DNA of 64,000 nt from Bdellovibrio bacteriovorus (GTDB taxonomy: Bacteria > Bdellovibrionota > Bdellovibrionia > Bdellovibrionales > Bdellovibrionaceae), in contig NZ_CP020946.1 of the NCBI RefSeq assembly GCF_002208115.1, forward strand, positions 1,550,001 through 1,614,000, in the 5' to 3' direction. This document shows positions 24,255 to 33,928 of this stretch, one piece after another; the first letter of the stretch is position 1, and every line of letters begins with the position of its first letter. Below the pieces are notes generated by a model. It did not search any database, was not told the origin of the DNA, and worked only from the letters and a program-made list of their open reading frames with translations. The position numbers were made by a program, and so were the translations under genes.

Positions 24255-25178
24255 ATGACGCCGAGAGTTAGAGAGATTTTGAGCTGGTACGGAGCTGATA
24301 ATCCAGGGGTATTAACGAACCTGGCTCGCATGTTGAACCACGGTAAGTTGGCTGGCACCGGTAAGTTGGTGATTTTGCCAGTGGATCAGGGCTTCGAACA
24401 TGGACCTGCTCGCTCTTTCGCGAAAAATCCAGATGGCTATGACCCTGCTTACCACGTAGAGCTGGCTATTGAATCCGGTTGCAGCGCTTACGCAGCTCCA
24501 CTGGGTGCTATCGAAGCTATCGCCCGTGACTATGCTGGTGAAATCCCGTTGATCCTGAAAATCAACAACTCTGATTCTCTTTATGCCAACAAGGCCCCGA
24601 TCTCTGCGATGACGTCTTACATCGACGACGCTTTGAGACTGGGTTGCGTGGGTATCGGTTTCACGATCTATCCGGGTTCTGCAGAACGCAAAAACCAATA
24701 CGAAGAAATCGCTCAGGCGGCACGCGCAGCTAAAGAAGCCGGTCTTGCGGTGATCATCTGGTCTTACCCTCGTGGTGAGCAGCTTTCCAAAGAAGGCGAA
24801 ACTGGCATCGACGTGATCGCATACGCGGCTCACATCGCGGCTCAGTTGGGCGCTCACATCATCAAAGTGAAACCTTCCTCTGCGCACCTTGAGCAGGCCG
24901 CGGCGAAAAAAGTTTACGAAGAACAGGGCATCAAAGTGTCCTCTCAAGTGGACCGCACTCGTCACATCGTTCAGTCCTGCTTCAATGGCAAACGCATCGT
25001 GATCTTCTCTGGTGGTGAAGCCAAAGGCACTGACGACTTGTTGAAAGAAGTCAGCGAACTGGCACAAGGTGGCGCCTTCGGTTCCATCATGGGCCGCAAT
25101 GCCTTCCAGCGTCCGAAAAAAGAAGCTCTGGAACTTTTGCACAAAGTAATGGAAGCCTTCGCAGGTAAAAAACTATGA
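24255..25178 (+). CDS. fbaB: Class I fructose-bisphosphate aldolase (DhnA/FbaB type)
   Basis: 307 residues with an archaeal-type class I aldolase barrel: ILPVDQGFEHGPARSF, LILKINNSDSL, GCVGIGFTIYPGS, VIIWSYPRGE and HIIKVKPSSAHL, where a lysine forms the Schiff base, then a phosphate-binding FSGGEAKG. It cleaves fructose 1,6-bisphosphate in glycolysis or runs the reverse reaction in gluconeogenesis. AGGAG sits seven bases before the ATG. Its stop overlaps lysS by four bases (ATGA), making a translationally coupled pair. Confidence 0.9.
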   Translation: MTPRVREILSWYGADNPGVLTNLARMLNHGKLAGTGKLVILPVDQGFEHGPARSFAKNPDGYDPAYHVELAIESGCSAYAAPLGAIEAIARDYAGEIPLILKINNSDSLYANKAPISAMTSYIDDALRLGCVGIGFTIYPGSAERKNQYEEIAQAARAAKEAGLAVIIWSYPRGEQLSKEGETGIDVIAYAAHIAAQLGAHIIKVKPSSAHLEQAAAKKVYEEQGIKVSSQVDRTRHIVQSCFNGKRIVIFSGGEAKGTDDLLKEVSELAQGGAFGSIMGRNAFQRPKKEALELLHKVMEAFAGKKL

Positions 25179-26653
25179 GCATCAACGAAAATCCGCTAAG
25201 AGCCGAGAAGCGCAAAAAACTTCATGCGCTTCGTGAAAAAGGCATCAACCCGTATCCGTACGTCTTTGAAAACAAGGCGAAGATCTCTGAAGTGACTGCG
25301 GAACACGCGGCCACTTTGCAGGCGGGAGAAAAGAAACCTGAATTCTCTTATCGTATTGCCGGCCGTCTGATGACCCTGCGTATGATGGGGAAAGCGTCTT
25401 TCTTCAATCTTCAGGACCAGACCGGTTCCGTTCAGGTCTATGTAAAAACTGAAGAGCTTTCTGAACAGGACCGCGCGGCTTTCGAGCTGGTGGATCTGGG
25501 TGACATCGTCGGTATTGAGGGCTTTGTCTTCAAATCCCAAAAAGGCGAGTTCTCAATTTACGCGAAATCCTTCCAGATTCTGACGAAAACCATCGAGCCT
25601 TTGCCAGAGAAATTCCACGGCGTTCAGGACATCGAAATCAAGTATCGTCACAGACACCTGGATTTGATGACCGATGCGGATTCCCGCAAGGTGTTTGAAA
25701 CACGCTCCAAGATCATCAAAGAGGTTCGTCGCTTCCTTGATGATCGTGGTTTTATGGAAGTGGAAACTCCGACATTGCAGCCGGTTTACGGCGGTGCTGC
25801 GGCGACTCCGTTCACCACACACCACAAAGCTTTGGACATGAAGCTTTACATGCGTATTTCGCCAGAGCTTTATCTGAAACGCCTGATCGTGGGTGGTTTC
25901 GAAAAAGTTTACGAAATCAGCAAAAACTTCCGTAACGAAGGTATCGACCGCACTCACAACCCGGAATTCGCGTTGCTTGAGTTCTACGAGGCCTACACGG
26001 ACTATAACTATCAGATGAAGCAGTTCGAAGAGCTGATTTCTTCTTTGGCTTTGAAAATCACCGGCAGCATGAAGGTGACTTATCAGGGTAAAGAGATCGA
26101 CTTCACTCCTCCGTGGAGACGTCTGACGGTTCATGACGGGGTTAAAGAATACGCTGGCATTGATCCGGACAAGGCAACTGATCAGGAAATCTTCCAGGCC
26201 ATCCGTAAAAACGGGGGCGATATCGATGAGCCGGGTAAACGCGGCGAAATGATCATGGAATTGTTTGAACTGACAGCTGAACAGCACTTGTGGCAGCCAA
26301 CCTTCGTGATGGATCACCCGGTGGAGATTTCTCCGCTGACGAAGATTCACCGTCGCGATAACAGACTGGTTGAACGTTTTGAACCGTTCGCCGCCTGCAT
26401 GGAAATCGGTAATGCTTATTCGGAGCTGAATGATCCGGAAGACCAGTTGGCCCGTTTGAAAGAACAGGAAGCCAACCGTGCGAAGGACGAAGAAGCTCAC
26501 CCGATGGATGAAGACTTCCTGCTGGCGATCGACGCTGGTATGCCTCCAACAGGGGGCGTGGGAATCGGTATCGAGCGTATCGTGATGTTGCTAACGGATA
26601 GACCAAGTATCCGTGACATCATCTTTTTCCCAACAATGCGTATTACAAAATAG
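25175..26653 (+). CDS. lysS: Lysyl-tRNA synthetase, class II
   Basis: 492 residues, the usual length. An N-terminal OB-fold anticodon-binding domain (about 60-150, RIAGRLMTLRMMGKASFFNLQD) precedes the class II core with motif 1 (RRFLDDRGFMEVETPTLQP), motif 2 (FRNEGIDRTHNPEFALLEFY) and motif 3 (GVGIGIERIVMLLTD). It charges tRNA-Lys in the cytoplasm. It overlaps the aldolase gene and ends in a strong terminator. Confidence 0.97.
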   Translation: MSINENPLRAEKRKKLHALREKGINPYPYVFENKAKISEVTAEHAATLQAGEKKPEFSYRIAGRLMTLRMMGKASFFNLQDQTGSVQVYVKTEELSEQDRAAFELVDLGDIVGIEGFVFKSQKGEFSIYAKSFQILTKTIEPLPEKFHGVQDIEIKYRHRHLDLMTDADSRKVFETRSKIIKEVRRFLDDRGFMEVETPTLQPVYGGAAATPFTTHHKALDMKLYMRISPELYLKRLIVGGFEKVYEISKNFRNEGIDRTHNPEFALLEFYEAYTDYNYQMKQFEELISSLALKITGSMKVTYQGKEIDFTPPWRRLTVHDGVKEYAGIDPDKATDQEIFQAIRKNGGDIDEPGKRGEMIMELFELTAEQHLWQPTFVMDHPVEISPLTKIHRRDNRLVERFEPFAACMEIGNAYSELNDPEDQLARLKEQEANRAKDEEAHPMDEDFLLAIDAGMPPTGGVGIGIERIVMLLTDRPSIRDIIFFPTMRITK

Positions 26654-26658
26654 TCTGC

Positions 26659-26690
26659 AAAAAGGGAGCGAAAGCTCCCTTTTGTTTTTT
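26659..26690 (+). terminator. Intrinsic terminator after lysS
   Basis: AAAAGGGAGC and GCTCCCTTTT form a perfect ten-pair stem around a GAAA tetraloop, followed by GTTTTTT. It separates lysS from the next gene, whose ATG is at 26703. Confidence 0.92.
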
Positions 26691-26702
26691 CAGGGGTATG
26701 TT

Positions 26703-27548
26703 ATGAAGTTTGTTTTGATTGCAGCATTTGTGGTGCTTTCTGCGTGTCAGATGAAGCCGACGAAGGTGACGGTGCAAGAGCCGGTGATGGGTGAAAATGT
26801 CACGGCCGAACAATTGATCAAAGGCAAGACGGTGATCCTGGATGCTCGTCCGGCGTTTGAATTTAATCTGGCGCATGTGCCGGGCTCTATCAATGTTCGT
26901 TGGGAGGATTTTTCTCAACAAAATCCCAAGTCCCGTGGATTGTTGCAAAATGACCTTTTTGCGATTGCTCGCAGACTCGCTCTGGTGGGCGTAGATCCGT
27001 CGACTCCCGTAGTGGTGTTGGGTAAAGGTGCGCAAGGGGCTGGGGAAGAAGGTCGTGTGGCCTGGACACTGAAAGTCCTGGGGGTGAAAAACGTTTATAC
27101 TTTGGTTCACACTTCTTATCGAGAAATGAACACCAATCCCAACCGTGAAGCGCCTCCGGTTCAGAACAAGCCTTACTGGAAGCCGGAAGTGGCGGAAAAC
27201 CTGGATACATCTTTTAAAGTGTTCAAGGCAGACGTCACTCAAAATGAAAAGCCTGTGATCGTACTGGATGTGCGTTCCGGTCAGGAATTCGCATTGCGCA
27301 ATCTTTCGACGGAAAAATCCGTGAAAGCGCCGGTGGTGAATCTTGAGTGGCGCGAGTTCTTTGACGATAAAGGCCTTCCATCCAAAATAATCGAGCGGGC
27401 CCTTTACGAGAAGAACATTTCTAAAGACAGCCGCATTCTGGTTGTCAGCAATCACGGTGTTCGCTCCGGTGCCGTGGTGTATGCTTTGAATTATCTGGGT
27501 TATAAAAAAGCCACAAACTTTGCCGGGGGCTATGAACAATGGAAGTAA
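26703..27548 (+). CDS. Double rhodanese-like lipoprotein lacking catalytic cysteines
   Basis: 281 residues. A lipoprotein signal with lipobox LSAC (Cys15) is followed by two rhodanese-like domains (about 30-150 and 165-281) with ILDARPAFEFNLAHVPGSIN and IVLDVRSGQEF at the usual strands. The active-site loops read LGKGAQGAGEEGR and SNHGVRSG where sulfurtransferases carry the catalytic Cys. Cys15 is the only cysteine in the whole protein, so neither domain can form a persulfide. A binding or regulatory role in the envelope is likely. The start follows the lysS terminator. It overlaps the next gene by 10 bases. Confidence 0.83.
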   Translation: MKFVLIAAFVVLSACQMKPTKVTVQEPVMGENVTAEQLIKGKTVILDARPAFEFNLAHVPGSINVRWEDFSQQNPKSRGLLQNDLFAIARRLALVGVDPSTPVVVLGKGAQGAGEEGRVAWTLKVLGVKNVYTLVHTSYREMNTNPNREAPPVQNKPYWKPEVAENLDTSFKVFKADVTQNEKPVIVLDVRSGQEFALRNLSTEKSVKAPVVNLEWREFFDDKGLPSKIIERALYEKNISKDSRILVVSNHGVRSGAVVYALNYLGYKKATNFAGGYEQWK

Positions 27549-27991
27549 ACCCGCAGGAACTGATTCAGATTCTGAAGGACAAGATCACTCTGTATGAGCA
27601 TCTTGGCATTGAAGTGAAAGAAATCAGTTCCGCGCGCGTGCACTTTCGTGTGTCGCTGGATAAGAGCAAAAACCACAAGGGCACAGCCTTTGGTGGCAGT
27701 TTGTATGCTTCGGCTGTTCTGGCTGCCTATGCACTGGCATTGGCAGGGTTAAAGCAGCGGGGCCTGGACACCGAAAATATCGTTATTGCCAAGGGCGAGA
27801 TCCAGTATCTGCGCCCGGTGGAAACTGACTTTGATATCGTCAGCGAGTTTCCGTCTGAAGACGACGAAGAAGCGTTCTATCAGGAACTGCTTTCCAAAAA
27901 ACGCGTTCGCGGAAAAATCCGCTCTCAAATACTGGGTGATGGCGGCTCTTTAAAGGCTTCCTTGGTCGGGGATTTCGTCGTCAAGTTGTGA
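27539..27991 (+). CDS. Hot-dog-fold thioesterase (YiiD C-terminal type)
   Basis: 150 residues matching the putative thioesterase domain found at the C-terminus of YiiD: a long helix with [12 protein letters not shown], then [23 protein letters not shown] (hot-dog helix) and [17 protein letters not shown]. It probably hydrolyses an acyl-CoA or acyl-carrier thioester. It overlaps the rhodanese-like gene upstream, so the pair is coupled. Its 3' end overlaps the convergent histidine kinase gene by 67 bases. Confidence 0.75.
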   Translation: MEVNPQELIQILKDKITLYEHLGIEVKEISSARVHFRVSLDKSKNHKGTAFGGSLYASAVLAAYALALAGLKQRGLDTENIVIAKGEIQYLRPVETDFDIVSEFPSEDDEEAFYQELLSKKRVRGKIRSQILGDGGSLKASLVGDFVVKL

Positions 27992-30066
27992 GCCAGAATT
28001 TCTAAAATCTCGGCCTTCTTTACCGGCTTCACGGCGTAGGAATCACAGCCGCTGCTGATGGCTCGTTGCAGGTCTTCCACCACCGCAGTGGCCGTCAGGG
28101 CGATGATTGGCGTATGGGGAAGTTTGTTCATTTTTTCATAGTATCTGATCAGTTCGGTGGACTTATACCCGGTCATGATGGGCATTTGCATGTCCATAAA
28201 GACCAGATCGTATTTACGCTCTTTGAATTTTTCAAACGCCTCCTGGCCGTTGACGGCTTCGTCGCAGTCAAACGGCAGGCTTTTTAAATAGTGAATCATC
28301 AGAACGCGGTTGTCTTCTGAATCATCCACCAGCAGCAGACGGAAGCGTTTGTCGGTGGGAAGCTGGCTCCATACCATGGCGGGCTTGGCCTTTTTCTCGA
28401 TGTTGCTGCTAAAATCAGGACGGTGTGGCAGTAAAATCCGGAACGTCGTTCCGCGTCCGGCAAGGCTTTTCATCTCCATGGTGCCACCCATGATTTCAAC
28501 CAGGTTCTTTGAAATCACCAGACCAAGCCCCGTGCCGCCATATTTGCGGGTGATCGTCGGATCACCCTGAAAGAACGGTGAAAACAGTTTGGACTGTTTG
28601 TCGCGAGGAATGCCAATGCCGGTGTCCTGCACCTCGATCAGCAATTGTTCGGGGGTTTCCTTGGTCAGATCCACCTTCACTTTGACATGGCCTTCATTGG
28701 TGAATTTTAGCGCATTGCCGATCAGATTGAACAGCACCTGTCGCAGGCGGGTCGGGTCCCCCCATTGCAGAGCGGGGACATCCTTGGAAACCTGCAATTC
28801 AAAGTGCAGGCCTTGTTCCTCGGCTTTGATTTGCAGGATTTCAAAAACGCTGCGAATGGTGCTGTGAATATTATAGCTGACGTTTTCCACAGTCAGCGCT
28901 TTGGCTTCAATCTTTGAAAAATCCAGCAGGTCATTGATCAGGGCTTTCAGGTTTTCCCCTGCATGACTGAATAAGGTCAGATAACGTTCCTGATCTTTGG
29001 AAAGTTGGGTTTCGCGCAGCAGTTCCAGCATTCCCAGAACAGAGTTCAAAGGTGTTCGGATTTCATGGCTCATGCGGGCCAGAAATTCGGATTTTGCGCG
29101 AGACGCTTCTTCGGCCTGCTCTTTTGCCGCTTTAAGCTGGCCTTCGGTTTCACTCAGCTCCCGGATCTTTCCGGTCAAAGATGTCACGGCAGAGCCCGTA
29201 ATCAGAGAGCAGAAACACAACGTCAGCAAGGTGGCCGGGGTTTGCACCTCGATAAAGCTGTTGGACCACGGAAGATTGGTCATCTTTGGCAGAATGATTG
29301 TCAGGAAGACCACCCAGGTGTTCACGGCCAATGCGGCGTACATTCCGTACCACGCAGCTGAAAGCAGCATCAATATTCCATAGACGTACCAGGTTTGGGG
29401 CAGATGAACGGATACAGCCAGCGCCAGCATTCCCGTCAGGACGACTGCAAATAAAACCTTTTCTTTGCGACTCAATGTTTCCCAATGCATTGGCGGAAGA
29501 GGTTTGACTGCAAATAGGGACAGATTGTGTTTGCGCAGCCATGGCGAAATAAGAATCAGTGCCGGGATACTTATGAAGATGGCACCCGTGAGATCGCCGA
29601 CGGTTGTGATCAGGGTGCTCCAACCGAACAGGGTTTTATCCTGAATGCCGGTTAAAACAAACAGGGCTTGAATCGCGATAGAGCAAATCACGGACGGAAT
29701 CAGCAGACCATATACAAAATAAAGACTGATGTTTTTGGGGCTGGGTTTCCAGGCATGCAGGTCCTTGAAGCGTTCACGAACCAGGAACCACGAGAAAATT
29801 ACTTCCAGAGTTTCAGGCAGGGCAAACAGGGGATAAAGTGTTGGTCGAGGCACGCCAAACAGCGAAACTGCGACCAGAGCATTCAGGAAAACGGCAGCAA
29901 AAACCCGAGGCCCCCACCACAGAGCCATGATCACACCGAAGTTGATCGGGAAATAGATCCAGTAGATCCCCTGGGATATCTTGAAGGTGAGGCTTAAAAA
30001 TGTGCCTCCAAGTAGGATGAAAAAGGGAAGGACCCAGGTCCACCAGGGAAGTTGCTTTTGGTTCAT
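27925..30066 (-). CDS. Hybrid sensor histidine kinase with a MASE1-like membrane sensor
   Basis: 713 residues. Residues about 10-295 hold eight or so membrane helices resembling the MASE1 sensor module. A short coiled coil (295-325) leads to HisKA with SHEIRTPL (phospho-acceptor His334), HATPase motifs ([32 protein letters not shown]) and a C-terminal receiver domain with [10 protein letters not shown] and VFMDMQMP (Asp625). It would sense an unknown signal and pass phosphate on to an external partner. No response regulator gene is adjacent. Confidence 0.92.
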   Translation of the reverse strand: MNQKQLPWWTWVLPFFILLGGTFLSLTFKISQGIYWIYFPINFGVIMALWWGPRVFAAVFLNALVAVSLFGVPRPTLYPLFALPETLEVIFSWFLVRERFKDLHAWKPSPKNISLYFVYGLLIPSVICSIAIQALFVLTGIQDKTLFGWSTLITTVGDLTGAIFISIPALILISPWLRKHNLSLFAVKPLPPMHWETLSRKEKVLFAVVLTGMLALAVSVHLPQTWYVYGILMLLSAAWYGMYAALAVNTWVVFLTIILPKMTNLPWSNSFIEVQTPATLLTLCFCSLITGSAVTSLTGKIRELSETEGQLKAAKEQAEEASRAKSEFLARMSHEIRTPLNSVLGMLELLRETQLSKDQERYLTLFSHAGENLKALINDLLDFSKIEAKALTVENVSYNIHSTIRSVFEILQIKAEEQGLHFELQVSKDVPALQWGDPTRLRQVLFNLIGNALKFTNEGHVKVKVDLTKETPEQLLIEVQDTGIGIPRDKQSKLFSPFFQGDPTITRKYGGTGLGLVISKNLVEIMGGTMEMKSLAGRGTTFRILLPHRPDFSSNIEKKAKPAMVWSQLPTDKRFRLLLVDDSEDNRVLMIHYLKSLPFDCDEAVNGQEAFEKFKERKYDLVFMDMQMPIMTGYKSTELIRYYEKMNKLPHTPIIALTATAVVEDLQRAISSGCDSYAVKPVKKAEILEILAHNLTTKSPTKEAFKEPPSPSI

Positions 30067-30121
30067 GCCTCTAGTTTAAGGGCAAAGAACCTTAGCCCCT
30101 AAACGAGAAGCTATGAATATG

Positions 30122-31009
30122 CTAAAGGTCAATGCGGGGGGCTTTATAGTAAGTCTGACCAAAGCAAAGGCCGACGGCACAGGCGTTGAAGTTGATGCAG
30201 CCGCCCTCTTTTTGCACGCGATAGATGTCATCTTCCAAAATGTCATCCATACCGCGAGAAAGGATTCCGACAATTTCACCCTGGGTGTTGTAAAGGGGAG
30301 AACCTGAACTGCCAGAGAACGTGTCCACCTGGACTTTGAAAGTATGCATCTCTGGTGTGTCAGAAAGCACGCGTGCATAATCCTTCTTTACTGGCAGACC
30401 CAGTGGGTGCGACAGACTTAGCAGAGTTTGATCGGGCTTCAGCAGAACTTCTTTGGCGATCTTGGCCGGGCGCACACCGGGAACGGGGCGATCCAATTCC
30501 AGAATCGCGTAGTCGATGTTTTTGCGAATGTTCAGTTCAAACTTCACAATGCCTTTGCAGTTGTAAATTTCCGAAGACGGCAGCAGGGCTTGACGGGATT
30601 TTTCTTCGGTCCAGCCGAATATGAAATGACTGTCGTTGCAGTCTTTTTGGTTTTCCACGCAGTGACCGGCCGTCAGTACCAGATTGGGCGCAATCAAAGT
30701 TCCCGAACAAAACCCCAGCGTCGGCTGGGTCAGGAACTTTTCATTCGGGCACAGGGGATAAAGCTGTTCCAGTGGGGTGGAGTTCAGCTTAACGACTGGG
30801 TTTTGCGCTGGCACCAGTCGGTAAGAATGAACCAGTACGGCCGTAGCCTTGACCAGTTCTTTTTCCGGGGACGACGAGGTGCTGACATCTTCACGGGTGT
30901 CGCCGTTGTAAATAGCACCCGGAGCCTCTATTTTGGATAAAGCCTCAGGGGTCGAACCTGTGCAGGCGGCCAGGACCAGTGGAAGAAGGGCGCAGAGAAG
31001 GAATCTCAC
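30122..31009 (-). CDS. Trypsin-fold serine protease lipoprotein (V8-like)
   Basis: 295 residues. Lipobox LAAC at the N-terminus. The catalytic triad is visible as His116 in VLTAGHC, Asp166 in NIDYAILELD and Ser235 in FSGSSGSP. CSGTLIAPN precedes the His as in S1/V8-like peptidases. Paired cysteines suggest periplasmic disulfides. It could process envelope or prey proteins. Its start overlaps the end of the upstream gene at 31006 by four bases, so the two are coupled. Confidence 0.85.
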   Translation of the reverse strand: MRFLLCALLPLVLAACTGSTPEALSKIEAPGAIYNGDTREDVSTSSSPEKELVKATAVLVHSYRLVPAQNPVVKLNSTPLEQLYPLCPNEKFLTQPTLGFCSGTLIAPNLVLTAGHCVENQKDCNDSHFIFGWTEEKSRQALLPSSEIYNCKGIVKFELNIRKNIDYAILELDRPVPGVRPAKIAKEVLLKPDQTLLSLSHPLGLPVKKDYARVLSDTPEMHTFKVQVDTFSGSSGSPLYNTQGEIVGILSRGMDDILEDDIYRVQKEGGCINFNACAVGLCFGQTYYKAPRIDL

Positions 31010-31488
31010 TTTTTAGATCCTTTGCTGTCAGTCAGGCCGGCCACTTGTCCGTTGATGGCGATAAAGCCATCTTCATGAGGACCGCCTTTTTTGGGGTTGA
31101 TGTGCAGCCAGTGGATCACGGCCTTGTGTGGAGAATACTTGTCGACCACAAAGTCACCGCAGGCGATGATGCGATCGCCGGGTTGATATTCCGGAAGCTT
31201 GCCGTATTTCACGTTATAGATCACTTCAATGCGGTCATCGTCGGTGTTCAGGTTTTCATCCAGATCCACTTCAAAGTGCACATGTCCCTGACGGTCTTCC
31301 ATCAGGCGCACCAGGGTGCCATCCACAAAGGCGCGGGCGGTGAACTTGTTTTCCATGAACTCGCGCCAGGTCAGCACCTGGCTTTCGTTAAATTCCATAC
31401 GGTCTTTGCGATCGAAACATTGAGGAATGCGATCGCCCGCAAATGCCGAACACGAGATCAAAACAAGAAAGAAAATAAGCGATTTCAT
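31006..31488 (-). CDS. Small secreted protein, possibly DUF3465-like
   Basis: 160 residues with a clear signal peptide (LIFFLVLISCSAFAG). The mature part has a compact beta-domain pattern: RLMEDRQGHVHFEVDLD, IEVIYNVKYGKLP, GDRIIACGDFVVD and the closing IHWLHINPKK plus HEDGFIAING. This resembles an OB-like DUF3465 fold, which I state with low confidence. It is the first gene of a two-gene operon with the downstream serine protease lipoprotein. Confidence 0.7.
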   Translation of the reverse strand: MKSLIFFLVLISCSAFAGDRIPQCFDRKDRMEFNESQVLTWREFMENKFTARAFVDGTLVRLMEDRQGHVHFEVDLDENLNTDDDRIEVIYNVKYGKLPEYQPGDRIIACGDFVVDKYSPHKAVIHWLHINPKKGGPHEDGFIAINGQVAGLTDSKGSKK

Positions 31489-31687
31489 AGGTGCTGAATA
31501 TAACAGGATTTTGCGACGGTTTTGATGGCCATTTCCCCGCTGGAAAAGCTTTCAGGTGGTGTCTAAAGTTTGGCCGTTTTTGCTGGTGAACTTTTGGGCG
31601 AAAAACAATAAACGTCACTCTGTGGATTTCTTCACTTTTCCCTCTGAAAATCTGGTAAAACAGAGGTCCAAAACCGCGAGGTGTGTG

Positions 31688-32503
31688 ATGCTTAAGAAAC
31701 TTTCTTTGACTTTGTTGTCAGTGGCGATGCTTGCAGCCTGTGGGCAGCAAAATACCGCAGAAATTCTGTCGGAAGACTCGCAATCCGGAGTCATTGGCGG
31801 TGAAAAGGTTGAAATGGGCAGCCGGATCATGCGTTCCACCGTAGGGCTGTATGATGAAGGCTCTGGTACGTTGTGTACGGGAACTTTGATTTCGAAAGAA
31901 CTGGTTTTGACGGCCGCACATTGTGTGACCCCGGGTTCCACCCATCAGTTGGTGTTCTTTACTGACGACATTAAAAACATGAATGCTTATAATTCCCGAT
32001 ATGCCATCAAAGCTTTGCGCCATGAGGACTATGAACGAAACCGTGGCCGCAAATATGACACTGCCGACATCGCGCTGGTCCGAATCCGGGGCGAATATAT
32101 TCCGGTGGGTTATGCCCCGGCACCGATCTTTGCTGACTTTCAAAGTCTGAAACAAGGTTCCGAAGTCGTGGTTGCAGGATATGGACTGAGCTGGGCGTGG
32201 GGCGTGAAGAAAGGTTCTGGAGCTCTTCGCACCACGAAGCTCAAAGTCGGTGAGGCCCGCTACGGACAAAACGAGGTTCTGATAGCTCAGTCAGTGAAAA
32301 AAGGTGTGTGCAGTGGCGACTCCGGCGGCCCGGCGTATATTGATAAAAACGGTGAATTGTATCTGATGGGCGTGACCAGTCGGGGTGACTCGATGGCGAC
32401 ACCGCTAACGCCGAAATGTTTCCAGTTTTCCATTTATTCGCGTGTGGATGCTTACCTTCCTTGGATCAAAAAAACCTCGGAGTTGTTGTTGAAGGATCGT
32501 TAA
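31688..32503 (+). CDS. Trypsin-like serine protease lipoprotein (S1)
   Basis: 271 residues. The chosen ATG gives a textbook lipoprotein signal (lipobox LAAC). The mature N-terminus contains VIGGEKVEMGS, like the activation site of chymotrypsin-fold zymogens, so a propeptide of about 15 residues may be removed. Triad residues are His78 (LTAAHC), Asp127 (TADIALVRI) and Ser212 (CSGDSGGP). It is a likely envelope or prey-digesting protease. It is transcribed alone, divergent from the 31006-31488 operon. Confidence 0.88.
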   Translation: MLKKLSLTLLSVAMLAACGQQNTAEILSEDSQSGVIGGEKVEMGSRIMRSTVGLYDEGSGTLCTGTLISKELVLTAAHCVTPGSTHQLVFFTDDIKNMNAYNSRYAIKALRHEDYERNRGRKYDTADIALVRIRGEYIPVGYAPAPIFADFQSLKQGSEVVVAGYGLSWAWGVKKGSGALRTTKLKVGEARYGQNEVLIAQSVKKGVCSGDSGGPAYIDKNGELYLMGVTSRGDSMATPLTPKCFQFSIYSRVDAYLPWIKKTSELLLKDR

Positions 32504-32600
32504 GCAGCCGCGTCGTGAATTCGAAATCGCGCTTCACATTGCCCAAAAAAAACAGCTAGACTTAGGTGTTGAATTTTATCTACCACGAAGGGAATCGTGT

Positions 32601-33350
32601 ATGGGCAGCATCGTATCATTCATCAATCAAAAAGGCGGCGTGGCAAAAACCACCACCGCCATCAACGTGGCATCTCAGTGGGCGAAGGAAGGCAAGAAAG
32701 TTCTTCTGGTCGACCTGGATCCTCAGTCTTCCGCCACTCGTGCGATCTTTGGCGACGAGGATTTTGAAGATACAATCTATGACGTTATCACTGGCGAAGT
32801 GCAGGCACAGGACGCCGTTGTTTTCTCTGAAGCCTTCGGCATCGATGTGATCCCGTCTGAAATCATGCTGAGCGGTATTGAAATCTCCATGTCCACCAAG
32901 TTTGGCCGTGAAAGCATCCTGAAAAGAGCCCTGGCAGAAATCAAGGAAGAGTACGACATCGTTGTGATCGATTGTTCTCCGTCTTTGGGTCTTTTGACCG
33001 TGAATGCGCTGATTGCCTCCAAGGACATCGTGATTCCGATCTGCCCAGAGTACTTCTCTTTGATGGGCATTGATCTGATTCTTGAGACTTTGAAAAGCAT
33101 CAAGAACGGTCTTGGTCACACCATCAACGTGCGTGGAATCATCATTTCCAAGTACCGCAACCGCCGTATCGTGGAAAAGGTCATCCAGGATCTTCGCACG
33201 AACTATTCCATCCCGGTATTTAATAACTTTATTCCAGAATCCATCGCGGTTGAGGAAGCTCACCACAAGCATTTGCCGGTGAATGATTTCTCTCCGAAAA
33301 ATCCGGCGGGTCTTGCTTTGGCAAGCCTTGCACAGGAAATGTGGAATTGA
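32601..33350 (+). CDS. ParA/Soj-family ATPase
   Basis: 249 residues with the deviant Walker A motif NQKGGVAKTTTAINVA, Walker A' LVDLDPQSSAT and Walker B IVVIDCSPSLG. It is a P-loop partitioning ATPase that binds DNA nonspecifically as an ATP dimer. No ParB-like gene is adjacent; the next gene is a small unknown coupled by overlapping stop and start. It may position a cell structure or protein cluster rather than the chromosome. A second, true parAB pair probably lies elsewhere. Confidence 0.92.
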   Translation: MGSIVSFINQKGGVAKTTTAINVASQWAKEGKKVLLVDLDPQSSATRAIFGDEDFEDTIYDVITGEVQAQDAVVFSEAFGIDVIPSEIMLSGIEISMSTKFGRESILKRALAEIKEEYDIVVIDCSPSLGLLTVNALIASKDIVIPICPEYFSLMGIDLILETLKSIKNGLGHTINVRGIIISKYRNRRIVEKVIQDLRTNYSIPVFNNFIPESIAVEEAHHKHLPVNDFSPKNPAGLALASLAQEMWN

Positions 33351-33835
33351 AAAAGCACAACCCCTTGTTTCTAGATTCAACCCAGCCCGTTGGTGACAAA
33401 CTGATCACCAACGTGGAGCTATTGGATGCGAGTCTGGCGCCAGGGGAATCGCTGTATCTAGAGGTGACTGACAGCTTCGGGGTGCAGCAAAAGTTTGCTC
33501 TTAAGACTGTGGCGACGAAAAAGTCCGTGCGCCACAGTGCCGAGCTTTGGCTGAATCAAAATGAAGAGATCAAGTACAGATTCATTTTGATCTCTGCCGG
33601 AGCCGAACTGTTGTCGACAGCAGAAAAGACGGCCCTGGCTGGCGGCGCCATCTCTGAAAAGTGGGACCCTGCCACAGCCGTCAAGGCCTCTGTCGCGCCC
33701 AAGGCGAAGAAGGCAATGCCCAAGACACCCAAGTCCTCTGAAATCAAGAAAACCGCATCTATCAAGTCCCAAGGCCTTCTGGGCACCGCTCAAGACTATC
33801 AGCAGATGAAGTTCCTGCTGGGTGAGTTGGAGTAG
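33347..33835 (+). CDS. Hypothetical protein coupled to the ParA-like ATPase
   Basis: 162 residues, not recognised. The first about 95 residues look like a folded beta-rich domain (GESLYLEVTDSFGVQQKFAL). The rest is Lys/Ala/Pro-rich and probably disordered (PKAKKAMPKTPKS), ending in a short helix (DYQQMKFLLGELE). I prefer the TTG at 33347, which overlaps the ParA stop (TTGA) and has AGGA nine bases upstream; a GTG at 33341 is too close to that site. Context suggests a ParA partner or cargo adaptor, an inference from coupling only. Confidence 0.7.
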   Translation: MKKHNPLFLDSTQPVGDKLITNVELLDASLAPGESLYLEVTDSFGVQQKFALKTVATKKSVRHSAELWLNQNEEIKYRFILISAGAELLSTAEKTALAGGAISEKWDPATAVKASVAPKAKKAMPKTPKSSEIKKTASIKSQGLLGTAQDYQQMKFLLGELE

Positions 33836-33928
33836 TCATCCTCTTCAGTGAGTGGCAGCTAATTATAAAATTTTTCACAAATTGCAATGAGGTTTATTTC
33901 TCTTTGGGTCTCATGTAAACAAGAATAT

